A stretch of DNA of 64,000 nt. Source: Delphinus delphis. Taxonomy: Eukaryota > Chordata > Mammalia > Artiodactyla > Delphinidae. Shown here piece by piece: positions 14,301 through 29,300 of the stretch. Under the pieces are notes generated by a model, which did not search any database, was not told the origin of the DNA, and saw only the letters and a list, made by a program, of their open reading frames with translations. The position numbers and the translations under genes were made by a program. Numbering within the stretch: the stretch's first letter is position 1; every line of letters starts with the position of its first letter. Location: the NCBI RefSeq assembly GCF_949987515.2, contig NC_082697.1:23753730-23817729 (forward strand). The letters are read 5' to 3'.

Positions 14301-17300
14301 TCGGGCTTCCCTGGTGGCGCAGTGGTTAAGAGTCCGCCTGCCGATGCAGGGGACATGGGTTCGTGCCCCGGTCTGGGGAGATCCCACATGCCGCAGAGCG
14401 GCTGGGCCCGTGAGCCATGGCCACTGAGCCTGCGCATCCGGAGCCTGTGCTCCGCAACGGGAGAGGCCACAACAGTGAGAGGCCCGCGTACCGCAAAAAA
14501 CAGATTGTCATGTTGGATTTTTTTAAAAAGATCCAATTATTTACAGCCTACAGGATACACATTTTCTATTCAAAGGTAGAAATAGGTTGAAAGTAAATGA
14601 CAGAAGAAGATGTATCATGCAAAGGACAACCATAAGAAAACTGTAGTGGCTGTACTAAGAGTGACTTTAAAACAAAAATGTTATCAGAGATTTAAAAAAT
14701 AGATTTTATAATAATATAAAAGGGTGAATCTATCAAGATATAACAGCGTGTGTATCTAACAACAGAGCCAAAAATAAGTAAATGAAGCAAACCCAACAGA
14801 TTCAAAGAGAGAAATAGGCAGTTCAACATAATAGTTGGAGACTTTAATAACCCATTTTCAATAGTGGACAACTATATAGAGGATCAGCAAGGAAATAGAA
14901 GGCTTGAGCCACACTGTAAGCCAGCTAGACTAAACTGATATATATATAGAACACTGCACCCAACAACTGTAGAGAACATATTCTTCTCAAGTACACATGG
15001 AATGTTCTCCAGGATGGACCATATGCTAGGCCTTAAAAAAAAAAAGATCAACTCAGGAAAGTTAAAAGGATTAAAATTGTACAAAGTAAGTACTCCAATC
15101 GCAAGGGAGAGATATTAGAAATTAATAGCAGAAAGAAATTTGGGAAATTCACAGATGTATGGAAATTAAGCAGTACACTTGTAAATAACTGATGGTTCAA
15201 AGATAAAATCACAAAGGAAACTAGAAGATATTTTGAGATGAATGAAAATGAAAGCACAACATACCAAACTTATGGAATGCAGCTAAAGGATGCTTATAAA
15301 TTTATAGCTGTAAATGCCTACGTTTAAAAAGAGCTCAAAAAATAACCTAACTTACCGCCTTAAATCATTGAAAAAAGAAGAGCAAACTATATTCCCAAAG
15401 CAAACAGAAGAAATAATAGGATTGGACTGGAAATTAATGAAATAGAGAATAGAAAAACAATAGAGAAAATCCACAAAACCAAAAGCTGGTGCTTTGAAAA
15501 GGTCAACAAAATTGACAAACCTTTAGCTACACTGACCAAGCAAAAAAGGGACAAGTTCAAATTACTAAAATCAGGAATGAAAGAGGGTATATTATAACCA
15601 ACCTTACAAATATTTTTAAAAAGGACTCTGAGAGAATACTATAAACAACTGTATGCCAATAAATTAGATAACCTAGATGAAATGGAAGAATTATAAGAAA
15701 GATACAAACTCCTGCAACTGACTCAAGAAGAAATAGAAAATCTGAGGAGACCTATAACAAGAGATTACATTAGTGATGAAAAACTACCCCAAAGACAAAC
15801 CCTGGCCCAAAAGGCTTCACTGGTTAATTCTACCAACCATTTAAAGAAGTAACACCAGTACATCACAGACTTCCATAAAATAGAAGAGGAAAGAACTTTG
15901 CTTAACTCATTCTATGAAGCCATATTACCCTGATACCAAAACGAGACCAAAAGAAAAAAAGACATCACAAGGAAATTACAGACTAATGTGTCTTACAAGT
16001 ATAGATGCAAAACGGCTCAACAAAATACTAGCAAACAAAATACAGCAGCAAAAACGGATTATATACCTGATCAAGTGTATATACGTAATTAAGTGGGATT
16101 TATGCAAGGTTGGCTCAGTATATGAAAATCAATTTAATATAGCATATCAATAGAACAAAGGACAAAAACTACATGATTATCAATAGATGCAAAAAAAGCA
16201 TTTGATAAAATCCATCTTCATGATAAAAACATTCAAACTCGGAATAGAAGGGAATTCCTCAACCTGTTAAAAAGCATCTACAGAAAACCCACAACCAACA
16301 TTATACGTGACAGCTGAAGACTGAAAAGCTTTTCCCTCACTAAGATCAGAACAAGACAAAGATATCTGCTCTTACCACTTGTATTCAACATTGTACTGGA
16401 GGTTCTGGCTAGGTAGTTAGGCAAGAAAAAGAAATAAAAGGCGTCCACATTAGGAAGAAGTAAAACTATCTCTAGTCACAGATGATGTGATCTTTTATAT
16501 AGAAAAACCTAAGGATCCACTGAAACACCGCTAAACCAATAAACAAGTTCATTCAACACAGTTTCAGGATGGAAGATCAGTATACAAAAATCACTTGTAT
16601 TTCTATACAGTAGCAATGAACAGACCAAAAATGAACTTAAAACAATTTCATTTAAAGGAGCATCAAAAAAGAATAAAATACTTAGTGATAAATTTAGCAA
16701 AGAAATATAAAACTTATACTCTGAATTCAAAGTGCAAAACGTCACTGTTACTGAAAGAAAGAAAACCTAAATGAATGTAAAGACAGCTTATGTTCATGAA
16801 TCAGAAGAGTCAGTATTGTTAAAGTAGCAATATTTCACACCTTGATCTGCAGATCTATCTACAGATTCAACATGGTCCCTATCACAATCCCCTCTGGCTT
16901 TTTTGCAGAAATGGACTAGCTGGTCCTAAAATTCATTTGGAAATGCAAGGGGCCTATAATAGCCAGGACAATCTTGAAGAAGAAGAACAAACATGGAGGA
17001 CTTACATTTCCTAATTTTTCAACTTAGTACAAAGCTGTAGTAATCAAGACAGTGTGCTACTGGCATAAAGAGAGACATATACAATGAAATAGAATTGAGA
17101 GTTCAAAAATAAACGCTCACTTATGTGGTCGGTTGATTTTCAGCAAGAGTGCCAAGACCATTTAGTTGGGGAAACAATAGTCTTTTCCACAAATGGTACT
17201 GGGACCATTAGCCGTACACATGCAAAAGAATGAAGTGGACCCCCCTACCTCACATATATAAAAATGAACTCAAAAGGATCAAAGACCTAAATGTAAGAGC

Positions 17301-20300
17301 TAATCCTATAAAACGCTTAGAAGAAAACAGGGATAAATCTTTATGACTTTGGATTTGGTGGTGGTTTCTTAGATGACACTAAAGCACAGGCAGCCAAATG
17401 AAAAATAGGTAAATTGGACTTCATTAAAATTAAAACCTTTTGTGCTTCAAAAAACACCATCAAGAAAGTGAAAAGCCGGAATGGGAGAACATTTTTGGAG
17501 GGTGGAGAACATTTTTGCCAACCATATATCTAATAAGGTACTTGTATCTAGGAGGTATAAAGAACTCCTACAGCTCCACAATGAAAAGACAACCCATTTC
17601 AAATTATGGGCAAAAGATCTGAATAGACTTTCTCCAAAGAAGATATAAGAAAGCCAGCAAGCACATGAAAACATGCTCAGCATCATTAGCCATCAGGGAA
17701 ATGCAAATCCAACCCACAATCAGATACCACTCCACACCCACTAGGATGATTATCATCAAAAAGACACATAACATGGGGCTTCCCTGGTGGCGCAGTGGTT
17801 AAGAATCCGCCTGCCAATGTAGGGGAAAAGGGTTCGAGCCCTGGCCTGGGAAGATCCCACATGCCGCAGAACAACTAAGCCCGTCCGCCACAACTACTGA
17901 GCCTGCGCTCTAGAGCCCGCAAGCCACAACTACTGAGCCCACGCACCGCAACTACTGTAGCCCACGTGCCTAGAGCCTGTGCCCCGCAACGAGAGGCCAC
18001 CGCAATGAGAAGTCTGCGCACCGCAACCAAGAGTAGCCCTGCTCGCCGCAACTAGAGAAAACCCACGTGCAGCAACAAAGACCCAATGCAGCGAAAGATA
18101 AATAAATTAATTAATTTTGAAAAAGAGACAGATAACAGGTGTCGGCAAGGAGATGGAGAAATCAGAACCCTCATTCCCTGTTGGTGGGCATGCAAAATGG
18201 TGCAGCCACTGTGGAAAACAGTCTGTCAGGTACTCAAAAGGTTAAACATAGTTTCCGTATGACCTAGAAATTCCACTTGTAGGGATATACCCAAGAGATA
18301 TGAAAACATATGTTTACGCAAAAACTTAGACACGAATGTTCATAAGAGAAGATTTACTATAGCCAAAATATGGAAACAACTCAAATGTCCATCAACTGAT
18401 GAATGGATAACAATGTGGTATATTGTATGTAATAGAATATTATACAGTAACTTAAAAAAATGAAATACTGTTACGTACTGCAGCCTGAATGAACCTTGAA
18501 ACCGTTGTGCTAGAAACAAAAAAACACAAGTTATATGATTCTATTTATATAAAATGTCCTGAATAGGCAGTTCCATAGAGACAGAAAGTAGTCTAGTGGA
18601 TGCCTGGAGCTGTAGGGGCTTGGCGGGAAATGGGGATTGACTGCTAATGTGAACAGGATTTCTTTTAGGGGTGATACAAATGCTCTAATATTGATTGTGG
18701 AGATGGCTGCACAATTCTGTGAATATATTAAAGGCCAATAAATTGTACGTTTGAAAGGGGTGAATTGTATGGCATGTGAATCATAGCTCAGAGCTATTTT
18801 GTTTTTTTTTTAAAGTGAGTGTGCCCCAGGGTACAGTACAGATATATGGAGGGTGGTACCCACTTTAATCAGTATTGTGGAGCTGAAGAGATTTGGAGGG
18901 AAGCACAGGCCTCTTAAACTAGTTTTTCTATCCTCATCCTTGGGAATCACGTTGTTACTAAGCTCTGGCCATTGCTTTCAGGACTGTGATTCGTGAAAAT
19001 ATTTATCCCAGAGAGTTTCTTGTCAGGCCTTTGCAAACCAGGCACCAAAAGTTGGCAGTGACTCGGCAGAGTCCAGGCTGCCTGCATCTCTCTTTCTCCA
19101 CAGACGTTCATTACTGAGGAGGGCTCATGTGCCATCCGCCGCCCCTGCTCCTTCCACAGACGTCCTCTCCCGCAGTCCCCCCCAGACCCCCAAGCTAGGT
19201 GATGAGGACGCTGAGGCGCTGGAGGCTACATGGCAGGTGTGCAGCAGAGGCGCGATTCTGCGTGATAGCTCTTCAGATTCTCTTTACAAATCAGTTGACT
19301 CTTAAAGTGTTCTGGGAGCGGGGCCAAGGAGTCCCAACACATAAATTGAGTAATTATGGTTTTCCTCCCAACATGCAAGAAAAGATATGTGAATAGATAG
19401 AATTTTCTCAATTAGATTTTTTCCAGTAAACTTTTCTTAGTCTTTGCTGGCTGTCACTTTCATTGCCATTAAGAGCTTGCAGATTAAAAGGAAGAAAACA
19501 TATAGCAAGCAAGCATTAGCAAAAACTCAGAGTTCGTTTTCTACTTCTGTTTAACACATACTTGTATGTTGGGTACGTGTGCCCTGCATTTTTTAAGCAC
19601 TTTCAACATATTAAATCATTTAATCTTTGCAACGTTGGTAAGAGATAGGTACTGTTGCCATTATTTCTGTTTTACAGATGAGGATGGATACTGAAGCATA
19701 GACACATCAACAGACTTCCCCAAAGCCACCCAGCAGTCTGGCTCCGAGTCCTTAACCACTGTGCTGCACTGCCTCTCTGTCATGCTTCGTTCAGCAGCTG
19801 GTCATCTTTCAGCTTTTATATTAGTGATGTAACATGGCTGGAAAAAATAGTTCTAAGTCTGTAGGGTGGAGTAAGTTAGGTTTTTAGGTCATGATTTCCC
19901 CGTACAGAAATCATAACTGCATGTGCCTCACCCGAATATATCTCATGACCACTGCTCTGTACCACATAGACTTTCTGGCCTTTTCAAAAGGCCTCTAGGG
20001 CAACAGTTCCAATAGGAACTTAAAAGGACCTTAGTAGTTACTGATTCATCCTTTCACCTTAAAGATGAGGAAAACTAAGGGGAAGTAAATCCTAAGGTCT
20101 CCTGACTCTGACCTTTTAAAATTATAGGGACCTAAGAGTGAGGCTTCCCAAGAATCAGGGGCTGGGCCTTCTTGTGTCCTCCTTCACTCCTCACAGGAGC
20201 TCCAGCCAATCGCTGCAGCACTACTTTTCTTCCCGTTTACAGAGCACTTGAAAGCCTGACGAGGAGGTGACTTGCTCAGGGTCACACAGCCAGCAAGTTG

Positions 20301-23300
20301 TCATTCCACAGCCCGCCCTCAGTCTTCATCCCTTTGCTCTGCCCCATTCCCGAGAGTACCCTCCACTGCAGCCTGCGTGACCCACTGAGACTTTTTTGTT
20401 AACTGGGTAGTAGAGGAAATGAGATGGTTTACCTAAAGCCCGAAACCCAATGCCTGACACATATTGTGTCCATGAATATTACGTAGCTTTTGCTGTTGTC
20501 GCTAATAATGAAATAGGGTAAAATGAAAACCTGCTAGTAGATAATATCTGTATATTATCTGTATCATCTGTACAGATAGTATCTGTATCACTAGTATCGA
20601 TTGTGATGCCTCGTCTGCCTTAGGAAACTTTCCATGGCTGTTTGAAAAACAGGAGGGAAAAAAATCTTCAAAAAGCATCCATTTTAGTCCTTCAGCAGTG
20701 CCCCCTTGTGGCATCTAAGCAGAGGGACCAGGTACTTAAGAGTCCTTTGTGACCTGAAGAGAATTTGACACAGTTTGCTGCTGGACATGTGTCTGGGCAC
20801 TTTCTCGGGGTGGGCGCGGTGGGTCCGGCGGTGGCAGGAGAAGGGATTTGGGGGCAAGGCATGGATCAGATTACTGGGTTGGCTGTGTCAGAGTATTTTT
20901 GCTGGGTGTTAAAAGCTGATGGGATACAATTGCAGAGTCCATGTTCCTAAGTTTCTAAGCTTCCCTGAACCCGGTGGCCTGGAGAGAGTTTTGTGGCTTT
21001 CAAAGTCTCTGTCACGGACTCAGGGCCCAGTCTGATGGCTCTGATACCTCAGCTCTGTTCAGAGCAGGTTTGAGGGGCAGAAACATGTTTCCTCACAAGC
21101 AGTGATTGAACCCTCTCTCCTGGTGGCTGTCTCAGCCTCCATTGTGCTCCCTCCTCCAGGGGCTTCGGAGGAAAATGGCCTGCCTCACACTTCACCTAGG
21201 ACCCAGCTGCCTCAGTCAATGAAGATCATGCATGAGATCATGTACAAACTGGAAGTGCTCTATGTCCTCTGCGTGTTGCTGATGGGGCGCCAGCGAAACC
21301 AGGTGGGCCCTTCCGCCACGTCTCAGAGCAGGAGGAGCCGCGGGCAGACACTTCCCAGGCACCTGTTAGGCCGCCCCTCACAATGCCTCTGTCTCTGGCC
21401 AGCAAAGCGAGGGGTTGGCTCCCTTGTCCCTGTTTTACACATCAGGAAACCAGTCTGATTCCGGGGCTCATAGTCTTTCCACTGTACCTTGCTGTGGGCA
21501 TCATTTCTAGACAGAGCATTGGTGCCCCAGGCAGGAGTGGGCGGCTTAGCCATGTTATATGACCTTGTTAATGTGCAGAGTAAAGGGTGGGTGTCTGCCC
21601 TGTAGATGCACTGGAGGAGTTGCCAGGCTGATGGGGGCTTGGGGTGGCGGGTCGGAACTGTGTCAAGTTATGAAAACTAGGCAACTGCGGGGGGTCCAGC
21701 CATGCTGAGGTTCCTTGAACCTTGAAGCAGTTCCAGGAGGGAGGACCAGGGAGGAGGGGGAGGGCTCTAGAAGTATGCAGCACTCCTCAAGATGCATAAG
21801 TGGCCCACTCATGCTCCCTGCGCATTCTCCTAGGGGTGAAACGAGGCCTGGGGGGAGGGGTGGGCTAAGGGAAGCGGGAGCTGGGAGCTCTGCAGTCCTT
21901 GAGCACCTTTTTGAGTTAGGGACTGTACTCTCACACAGCTCTCTGTGAGGTGGGTGCAGTTATCACAAGTTTACAAGTGAGGAGCAATTTTAGAGAGGGC
22001 AGCAGGGAAAAGACTGGCTGAAAGATGACATCTGGCCCAGCAGCGTCCTGAAGAAAGCGAGGAAGCCAGGACTGCTAACCCTCAAGACAGCCTGCCAGGT
22101 AGAGGGAGCAGGCCCAGATGGGAAGTGGGTGCGAGCCTGCCTGGTGGGTTGGTGGAACAGTAGGGAAGCTGGGGGATGGACAGGAACCAGCAGCGAGGAG
22201 AGGTGGGCTGAGGGGTCACGCGGGGGCCAGGTCGCATTGGGCTTTCATAGGCCATTTAAGGGCTCTTGTGTTTATACTCTGAGTGAAATGGGAAGCCATC
22301 CTCTGGCTGCTGTGTGAAAGAGCTCACAGTAGCTAGGACCAGCATGTTTGTGGCAGGAGTGGTGAGAGGTGCTTGCGTTCTGGATCTATTTTGAAGGTAG
22401 AACAGGTAAGATTTGCTGATAGGTTAGATGTGGACATAAGGGGAGAGAGGAGTTAAAGGTAACTTCCTTACCTCTTTCCAAGCAGGTGGGAGGAATGGTT
22501 TGCCATTTATTGACATGGTTAAGACTGGTGGGTAAGGACTGGAGGGGCAGACGTCTGAAGGGAGGAAGGGGAGGAGTTCAGTTTGAACAAGTTAGGTTTA
22601 GGTGTCTGTTAGAATTGGCACTTGGCTTACCTGCACCTGGAGTTAGGGGAGAGGAGAGGCCTGGAGGTATAACTTTGGGCGTCGTCACCCTGTGGTTGGC
22701 GTTTAAAACCAGGACGCTGGATGAGATCCTGCCCTGATGTCCACAGCACTGGGACTCCTTCCTTTAATATGGAATATATTTCTTATAAAAGATATTAGTC
22801 ACAATATCTTACCTGTGTTGAGTGCTTTTTCTTTTTTGAGGCACTTTCATCGTCATTCATATTTGAATTTGAGGTTATTTGGTAAGTTATACAGCAGGTG
22901 GTGACCTCTACCCCACTTGATGCTTGTGAAAACAAAGATACAAAAAGGGCCCTGCTCTCAGTCATCTCAGGCATCGTGAGAGCCAGGATTTAAACTCTGC
23001 TGCCCTGACTCTTCTTTCTGTCCCCTCACCATGGCAGTTCCCTGCTCTCTGAGCCTTCCTGTTACCAAGTTTCTATGAATCATTGTGGTCTTTAGTTAAA
23101 CTGTGATAACAGCCGCCACTTCCTTGGGAGGGACCATCAGCTGGCCTCAGAACCCTGCCTTCCTGAGAACCAGTGTTATGCTGGTGTGTCCTCATTTGCA
23201 CAGTCAGCATTAACTGAGTTCCTACTGTGTGCTAGGCACTGTGGGAACATGGATTCACAGACCCCGCCTAGACCAGGACAGCAGGGGGAACAGTTTCCCC

Positions 23301-26300
23301 GGCCAGGTCCCCCAGAAGGCTCCTCCTTGGAGTGACCTTATTATTGTGCACTTGGGCCAGGTTCTCTGACCAGTCTTGGCTAAGTTGAAATCACTAGACT
23401 GGAAATGCTCACCAAATGTCATAAGTTCCATCCCTCTGGTGCTAATGAAAATAATCAATACAACAGTCATTTTTTCCAGCGCTTCCTGTAAGTCAGGCCC
23501 TGAGCTTCCCTCACATTTCCTCATTCAGCCCTTTCAATAGCTTCATCAGCCCTCATTTTCCATCAAGGGACTCAGGCTTAAAGAAGAATGTTACCCAGAG
23601 TCACAGCACTGTCAAGTTCTGGTCTCCCAAGATAAACACCAGCCTGTGGTGGACGGGGAAGGGACAGGCTTTCAGATCAGAACACCTGAGTTAGGGTGAC
23701 ATTTCCACCACTGCCTTGGCCACATCGGTCCTGCTAAACTTTCCTTTCCTCTGTAAAATGGGAATTAGTAAGTACTGGGGCTGTGCTCTGGACTAGACAT
23801 GTTTTCTGACTTTATCCTTACAACAGCCCTGAAAAGTAGTAATAGTTTTGTTTTATGTTATGTAAAAAATTATTTTAATAGGTCAGTAATTCACATAGTT
23901 CTGTATTAAAAGGTGTGAATGAGTATAAGTGAAGCCTTTCTCCCCTCTGATCCTGAACATTCAGGGTTCTCCCATGAAGCATCTAATTTTACCAGTTATT
24001 AATGTCTCCTTCTAGAGAGTTTAAAAGTATGTTTGTGCGTAGCGGGAGTGGTGGTGAGGGTAGAGTAAGTGTGGCTGTTTTCTTTAAGCCTCAGCAATGC
24101 TTTCTTCGTCCTGAAGCCTCATGGTACCTACCTGCCCAGGCTTTGATAGGCCTTCGCAGCACATTTGTCTTAATGCTTTTGCCTTCCTGCCCCATCCAGG
24201 TTCACAGAATGATTGCGGAGTTCAAGCTGATCCCTGGGCTGAACAATTTGTTTGACAAACTGATTTGGAGGAAGCATTCAGCATCTGCCCTTGTCCTCCA
24301 CGGTCACAACCAGAACTGTGACTGTAGCCCGGTGAGCAGGGACCCTGGTGACAGATGGGCTTTGCTTGCCAGAAGTAGTTGTTTCAAGAACTGCTGTTGG
24401 CCCTTTGAAATTTCATTCTTTGAGAGTAGAGCAGAAACTGAAAGTCATAGCCTGTGTAACCCCATAATTGGAAGCCACCTTGGGGAAGGATCTAACCCCC
24501 ACCCTTCACCTATCCAGAAATCTCTTTTGAGGCCCTCCAGCCAGCCTTCCTTTGTTCACCTCTGGGTAGGGCACTCACTTTCCTCCAGACAGGACTACCC
24601 TCTCTGCTACGGAACAGCAAGTTTTTCCTCATTCTGGTCTCTATCCCATTGTAATTTACACCCACTGATAGTAGGTTTGCCTTCCAGAACCACGCCAGTG
24701 GTCTGCCTCCAAAAAGGGCTTTAGGAGGTTTTCTCCTTTTTAAGGGTCAAGGGCTCACCTTTGCTCGGTCTTTCTCACGGTGCCCTAGAGAGCACTGAAC
24801 TGGGAGTCAGGAGCCCTGTTGTGCCACTCAGCTTTTTGGGAGAGCTTGAACAAGTCACTGAATCTCTGAGCCTCTGTTTCTTGCAAAAGAAAGATCATCG
24901 GCTCTCAGCATGAGGGGGAAAGTGCCACACGGCCACCAGGCCCAGCGACACGGGTCCTCCCTGGTCTCTAAGCTGCATTCTGGGGACTTTCCTCAATGCC
25001 GAATCTTCCAGTTTACTGTTTTTCTCCTTGGCTTTGTCAGATTTACCTTTCAACACATCCATTTAAGTTAATTTCAAGTGAATATATTCTGCATTTCTAG
25101 ACATTTTGTCTGGATCTTTGTCAAAAGCTACGTGGTCTTTTATTCATTATGTTAATATTTTGTTCTTCTGTTGCATTTTCTGTCTTTAATTTTACCTCTT
25201 TAATTATTCATAACATACTTTTTTATGGTATTTTTTGGATTGCTCATGGGGAGCTACTTGTGTCTGAGTCTTCAGACTCGCCTCGGGGTGGAGTGTTGCC
25301 TTGTGTTCTGTACTGTTTGTAGAAGGTCACCTTCGGGGGAGGGGGAGCTTGTTTTCCCTGTGAGTACCTGTGTAGCCTGGGCCCTGGAAGTAGTCCTATA
25401 GAACATTTGGCTTTTGTCTGCCAGGTACTTCAGGGGGCACAGCATCCCAGGGCAAGGTTTCATTTTGAGTGTCTGCCCTCCCACTCTGGTAGTATGAGCC
25501 CAGGGTCCTCCTGGGGACCTGGGGGCTCCCCTCCACCACCAGCAGCACCCTGGCAGAGACAGGCTTATTTGCCAGCTCCCTGGGCTGGTAGGTGGGGTTT
25601 TTCTAACCCTTTTTTCACCAAATGTTTACATTCTGCAGGCTTTCCATGGGCCCAAGGTTCTGTCTGGTCCCTGCAGAGCATTGAAACCCAAGCCCTGGCC
25701 CGAATAAGTCTCATTTCCACTTCTCCACCCACCCGGAGTTGCCACCATCAGCTCTTCTGCTCGCTGCTCTGAACTCGGTCCTTTCATTTCTGATTCTAGT
25801 GGAATTTCCTATGAACTTAGCCTCACATTTAAAATAATTTCAGTTATTTTTTTAAAGACTTTTTTAAAAAAATTAATTTATTTTATTTTTGGCTGCATTC
25901 GGTCTTCATTGCTGACCATACGGGCCTTTCTCTAGTTGCGGTGAGCAGAGGCCTGCAGTGCGCGGGCCTCTCACTGCGGTGACCTCCCCCGTTGTGGAGC
26001 ACAGGCTCTAGGTGCACGGGCTTCAGCAGTTGCGGCTCACAGGCTCTAGACCACAGGCTTAGTAGCTATGGTGCGTGGGCCCAATTGTGTCACAGCTTGT
26101 GAGATCATCCCGGACCAGGGCTCGAACCCATGTCCCCTGCATTGTCAGGTGGATTCCCAACCACTGTGCCACCGGAGAAGCCCAATTTCAGTTATTTTTT
26201 ATCCAGTATGTTGGGGTGTTTTTAACAAGAAGGGTCTACATTAGCTGAATCTCCTGTTGGCCAGATGTGGACAAAGGGTTTTCTGACTAAAGAGAAGTCC

Positions 26301-29300
26301 TCACTGTGCACGAGGACAGGGGCTCAGAGAAGCAGAGTGACATCCAGGCTGTCACCAGAGCCTTTTGTTTTCTTTTGGAACATTGTGACTGTGGTTTTAA
26401 CATCGAGGATGCACATGTATTTTAGGACATCACCTTGAAGATTCAGTTTTTGAGGCTCCTCCAGAGTTTCAGCGACCACCATGAGTAAGTACGAGCCATC
26501 CCTGGGAGGGGAGTTGTTTCGTTGTCTTTTCTTCTCCCTTTGTCTAACCGCTCACCTCGGCTCAGGAGGACCTGGGCGCCGTTCTCACCTCAGGGCAACC
26601 GCATGGGGCTGCACTTCCATGATCAGGGCTGCCATTTGTGCAGCCCATCCTTTATGCCAGGCCCTACACTGAGTTTCCTCTTGCCCCACAGCCACCTTGG
26701 AAGTGAGTGCGGAAGTTGCTGCCCCCTTATTACCCTTGGGGTCAATACAGCTCTCAGCCGTCTGTCCCTCTGAGCCAGGAGCTTGCCTATTTGCAGGGGC
26801 CAGCAGGAACCTCAGATGGCCAAAGTGGGCTGAGTATTGGCATGTTGAGCAGATGGAATATTCTTCACCTGTACAAGGAGATGTACTCTCCCCTGTTTTC
26901 CTTGAAACACACTCTGCCCTCTTATTTTTACTGTCCAACGTTTGGTGGAGGATGTATTGGAGAATGATTCTCTGCTATAAGGAAAGTGCAGGGGAGGGGT
27001 AAATGGCAGCTGACCTTGGTGTTGGTGAGACCTTGGTGAGCTGGAACACACAGGCAGCCACTGCTCAGCTCTTAGCAGCTGTTGGTGTACAGGAAACAAG
27101 GCCCAGTGTTGCATAGCTTCTGAGTTTTTCCCCCAAGGAAAGCCAGAAATTAAGATTTATGTGAAAAGTCCTGATTTTTAAGTGCTGGTTTATATTCGTT
27201 TCAAATATTGTATAAGCTGACAGGACGTGCCTGGGGACACATGTGACCTCAGGGGCCTTCACTTTGCAGCTTTTGTCTGGATCATGTTGATCATCCTCTC
27301 TGAGAGATTCTCTGTCTGAAGGCCTCAAGCTCCAGCAAGTATGTCAGCCCTGAAAAACGGCACCAATGTGTTCTGAACGTGTCCTTTTTTTCCTGAAGAA
27401 TTGAGCCCCTAGCTTTCATCAGATTCTTAAATCTGATGGGTCATGTTCTCAGGCTTGGATTTTATATATTCTAAAGCAGTGCGAAAATGTGGGAGCATTT
27501 TTCATGGGAGTGACATGTTCAGATTGCAGTTATCTGAAGATTATTCTGGGTGCTGTATGTGGGAGTGACTCCTGTGGGGAGACCATTTAGGAAGCTGGTT
27601 CTGTCCACATGACTTGGGTGACGAGAGGCCTGGATGTGAAAGGGAGAGGAGGGAGGGAGTGTCACAGCCAACTCAGGCCTCCTGGTGGGAATGTTGGAAC
27701 AGGGCCAGTCTTGACTAAAATGATGAGTTTGATTTGGACATCACTGAGTTGGAAGTGCCTTTGAGAAATTAAATAGAAATGTTCAGTGGCAAAAGAAAGG
27801 CCTAGAGATGCTAAGGAAAGGGGCCTCATTAGTGGACGTGGCAGGCAGAGGGTGGGCGTTGGGGCCAGGGAGACTCCCACAGCCTGAGAGCAGTGGGCTG
27901 CGTGCCCTGCCACAGAATGCTGGCTCGGGGTAAGTGGCGTTGGGGTCGGGTACCCTGGGGCTTCTCGGATTCCCTCCACAGCAAATGGGCAGGGCACTAG
28001 CCCAGTGTTGATGCGGCAGCCACAGTTCCTGTCCTTTACCACCTCCAACACATTTATTTCAGGAACAAGTATCTACTGCTCAACAACCAAGAGCTGAATG
28101 AACTCAGCGCCATCTCTCTCAAGGCCAACATCCCCGAGGTGGAAGCCGTCCTCAACACTGACAGGTGAGCACGGCTGGGGTGCATCTGTGGCCCACAGCC
28201 CACCCTGGTTTCCTGCGTGTCCCAGGGCTCCCAGATGGGTGCACACAGGTGTGTGTACTTGTCCTTTCTCACTCACATGTAGCTACAGTGTCTTGAGGGC
28301 TCCTGTGTGCCAGGCACTGTCCTCCCGTCACCTGCATTATCTCATTGGAGCCCCGCAGCAGCCCTTGGAGGGAAGTGCCGTCGTCACCTCCACTTTACAG
28401 ACTGGGGAGCAGGGGCTCGGGTCACCTCCCACAGGTCATATATACTCTGCTGTCTCCCTTGTCACCCAGCTTCATTGACATGCTCCTTTCCTGCCCTCTG
28501 CCAAGTCCCATTAACTGGGTTATACTTGCCTCACTTTCTAGAGCGGAGCAGGGAAGTCACAGGCTCACAGGGGTCAGGGGAGGGAGGGAGGACTGTATCC
28601 AGCAACAGGAGTTGTAATTCTCCAGCCTTTTTTGTTTGTTTGTTTTTACTTTTAAAGTAGCAGAAATCTTTGTTCAAATGAAAGTGAATATAGTCCCACC
28701 CTAACACCTGTAGTGGGTGAGTAGTAGAGCTGCTCTATTTGAAGGGGGAGTTTAAGGACCTAGAGTCCCTGCCTGCTTGGCCCTCTCTCCCCGATAATGC
28801 AACCTGAGTCATTTCCTCACTTACTGTCTTTGCTTCCTAGACCAGGAAGCGGAGGCCCAGAGCCTCAGGTACTTGTCCAAGGCCAGCTGGAGCTGAACCT
28901 GGGGCCCAGGGTACTCCCTGCCTCACCCTGTTGGCACGGACTTTGCCCCATCTGCTAGACTCTGTCATGGTATTTCAAACCCACTTTTGTTGTAAGCAGC
29001 CCTCTCTCCAGCAGTTCTGAGCCCTGTGTGACTCTGGTTGTGTTTTTGGCCTCTGATCACTTGTCAGTGAGTTTGGGCAGGGAAAGCTGCCCTGAGATGT
29101 AGTGAGAATGCACTTGGCTATTCAGTTGTGAGACTGCAGGAGTCCTTAGGGTGCTCTGGACCCAGGTAGAGCAGGAGGACATCCTGTAGGTTTGGAAATG
29201 TCACCATGTTTTTTTACCCACCTACCCCAGCAGAGACACCCAACCCCAGGGCCCCAAGACACAGTCCTTCGGCCAAGTGGAATTTGGCCCCTGTCAGCCT

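Larger units (their letters stand above)
11745..18800 (+). mobile_element. nearly full-length but decayed L1, sense, with nested SINEs
   Basis: The order is a 5' UTR-like section (GGAGCAATTTATGCCTCAAG at about 12189), an ORF1-like region near 12640-13300, ORF2 blocks (a reverse transcriptase section at 15900-16600; later CATCAACTGATGAATGGATA at about 18392) and a 3' end at about 18800. Stops and frameshifts are frequent, so it is dead. SINEs interrupt it at about 13964, 14304 and 17776. The region fills most of a TRPC4AP intron. Confidence 0.85.

Noticed and set aside
19080..19260. Possible TRPC4AP exon in the intron (AG sites, GC-rich text)
   Set aside because: No frame matches the missing TRPC4AP segment and no phase-compatible donor was found. 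It is more likely ordinary intron or an old repeat.
24002..24724. 240-codon plus-strand open frame
   Set aside because: It only reads through the TRPC4AP exon 24200-24331 into both flanking introns. The recognisable protein part is [20 protein letters not shown], inside the exon.
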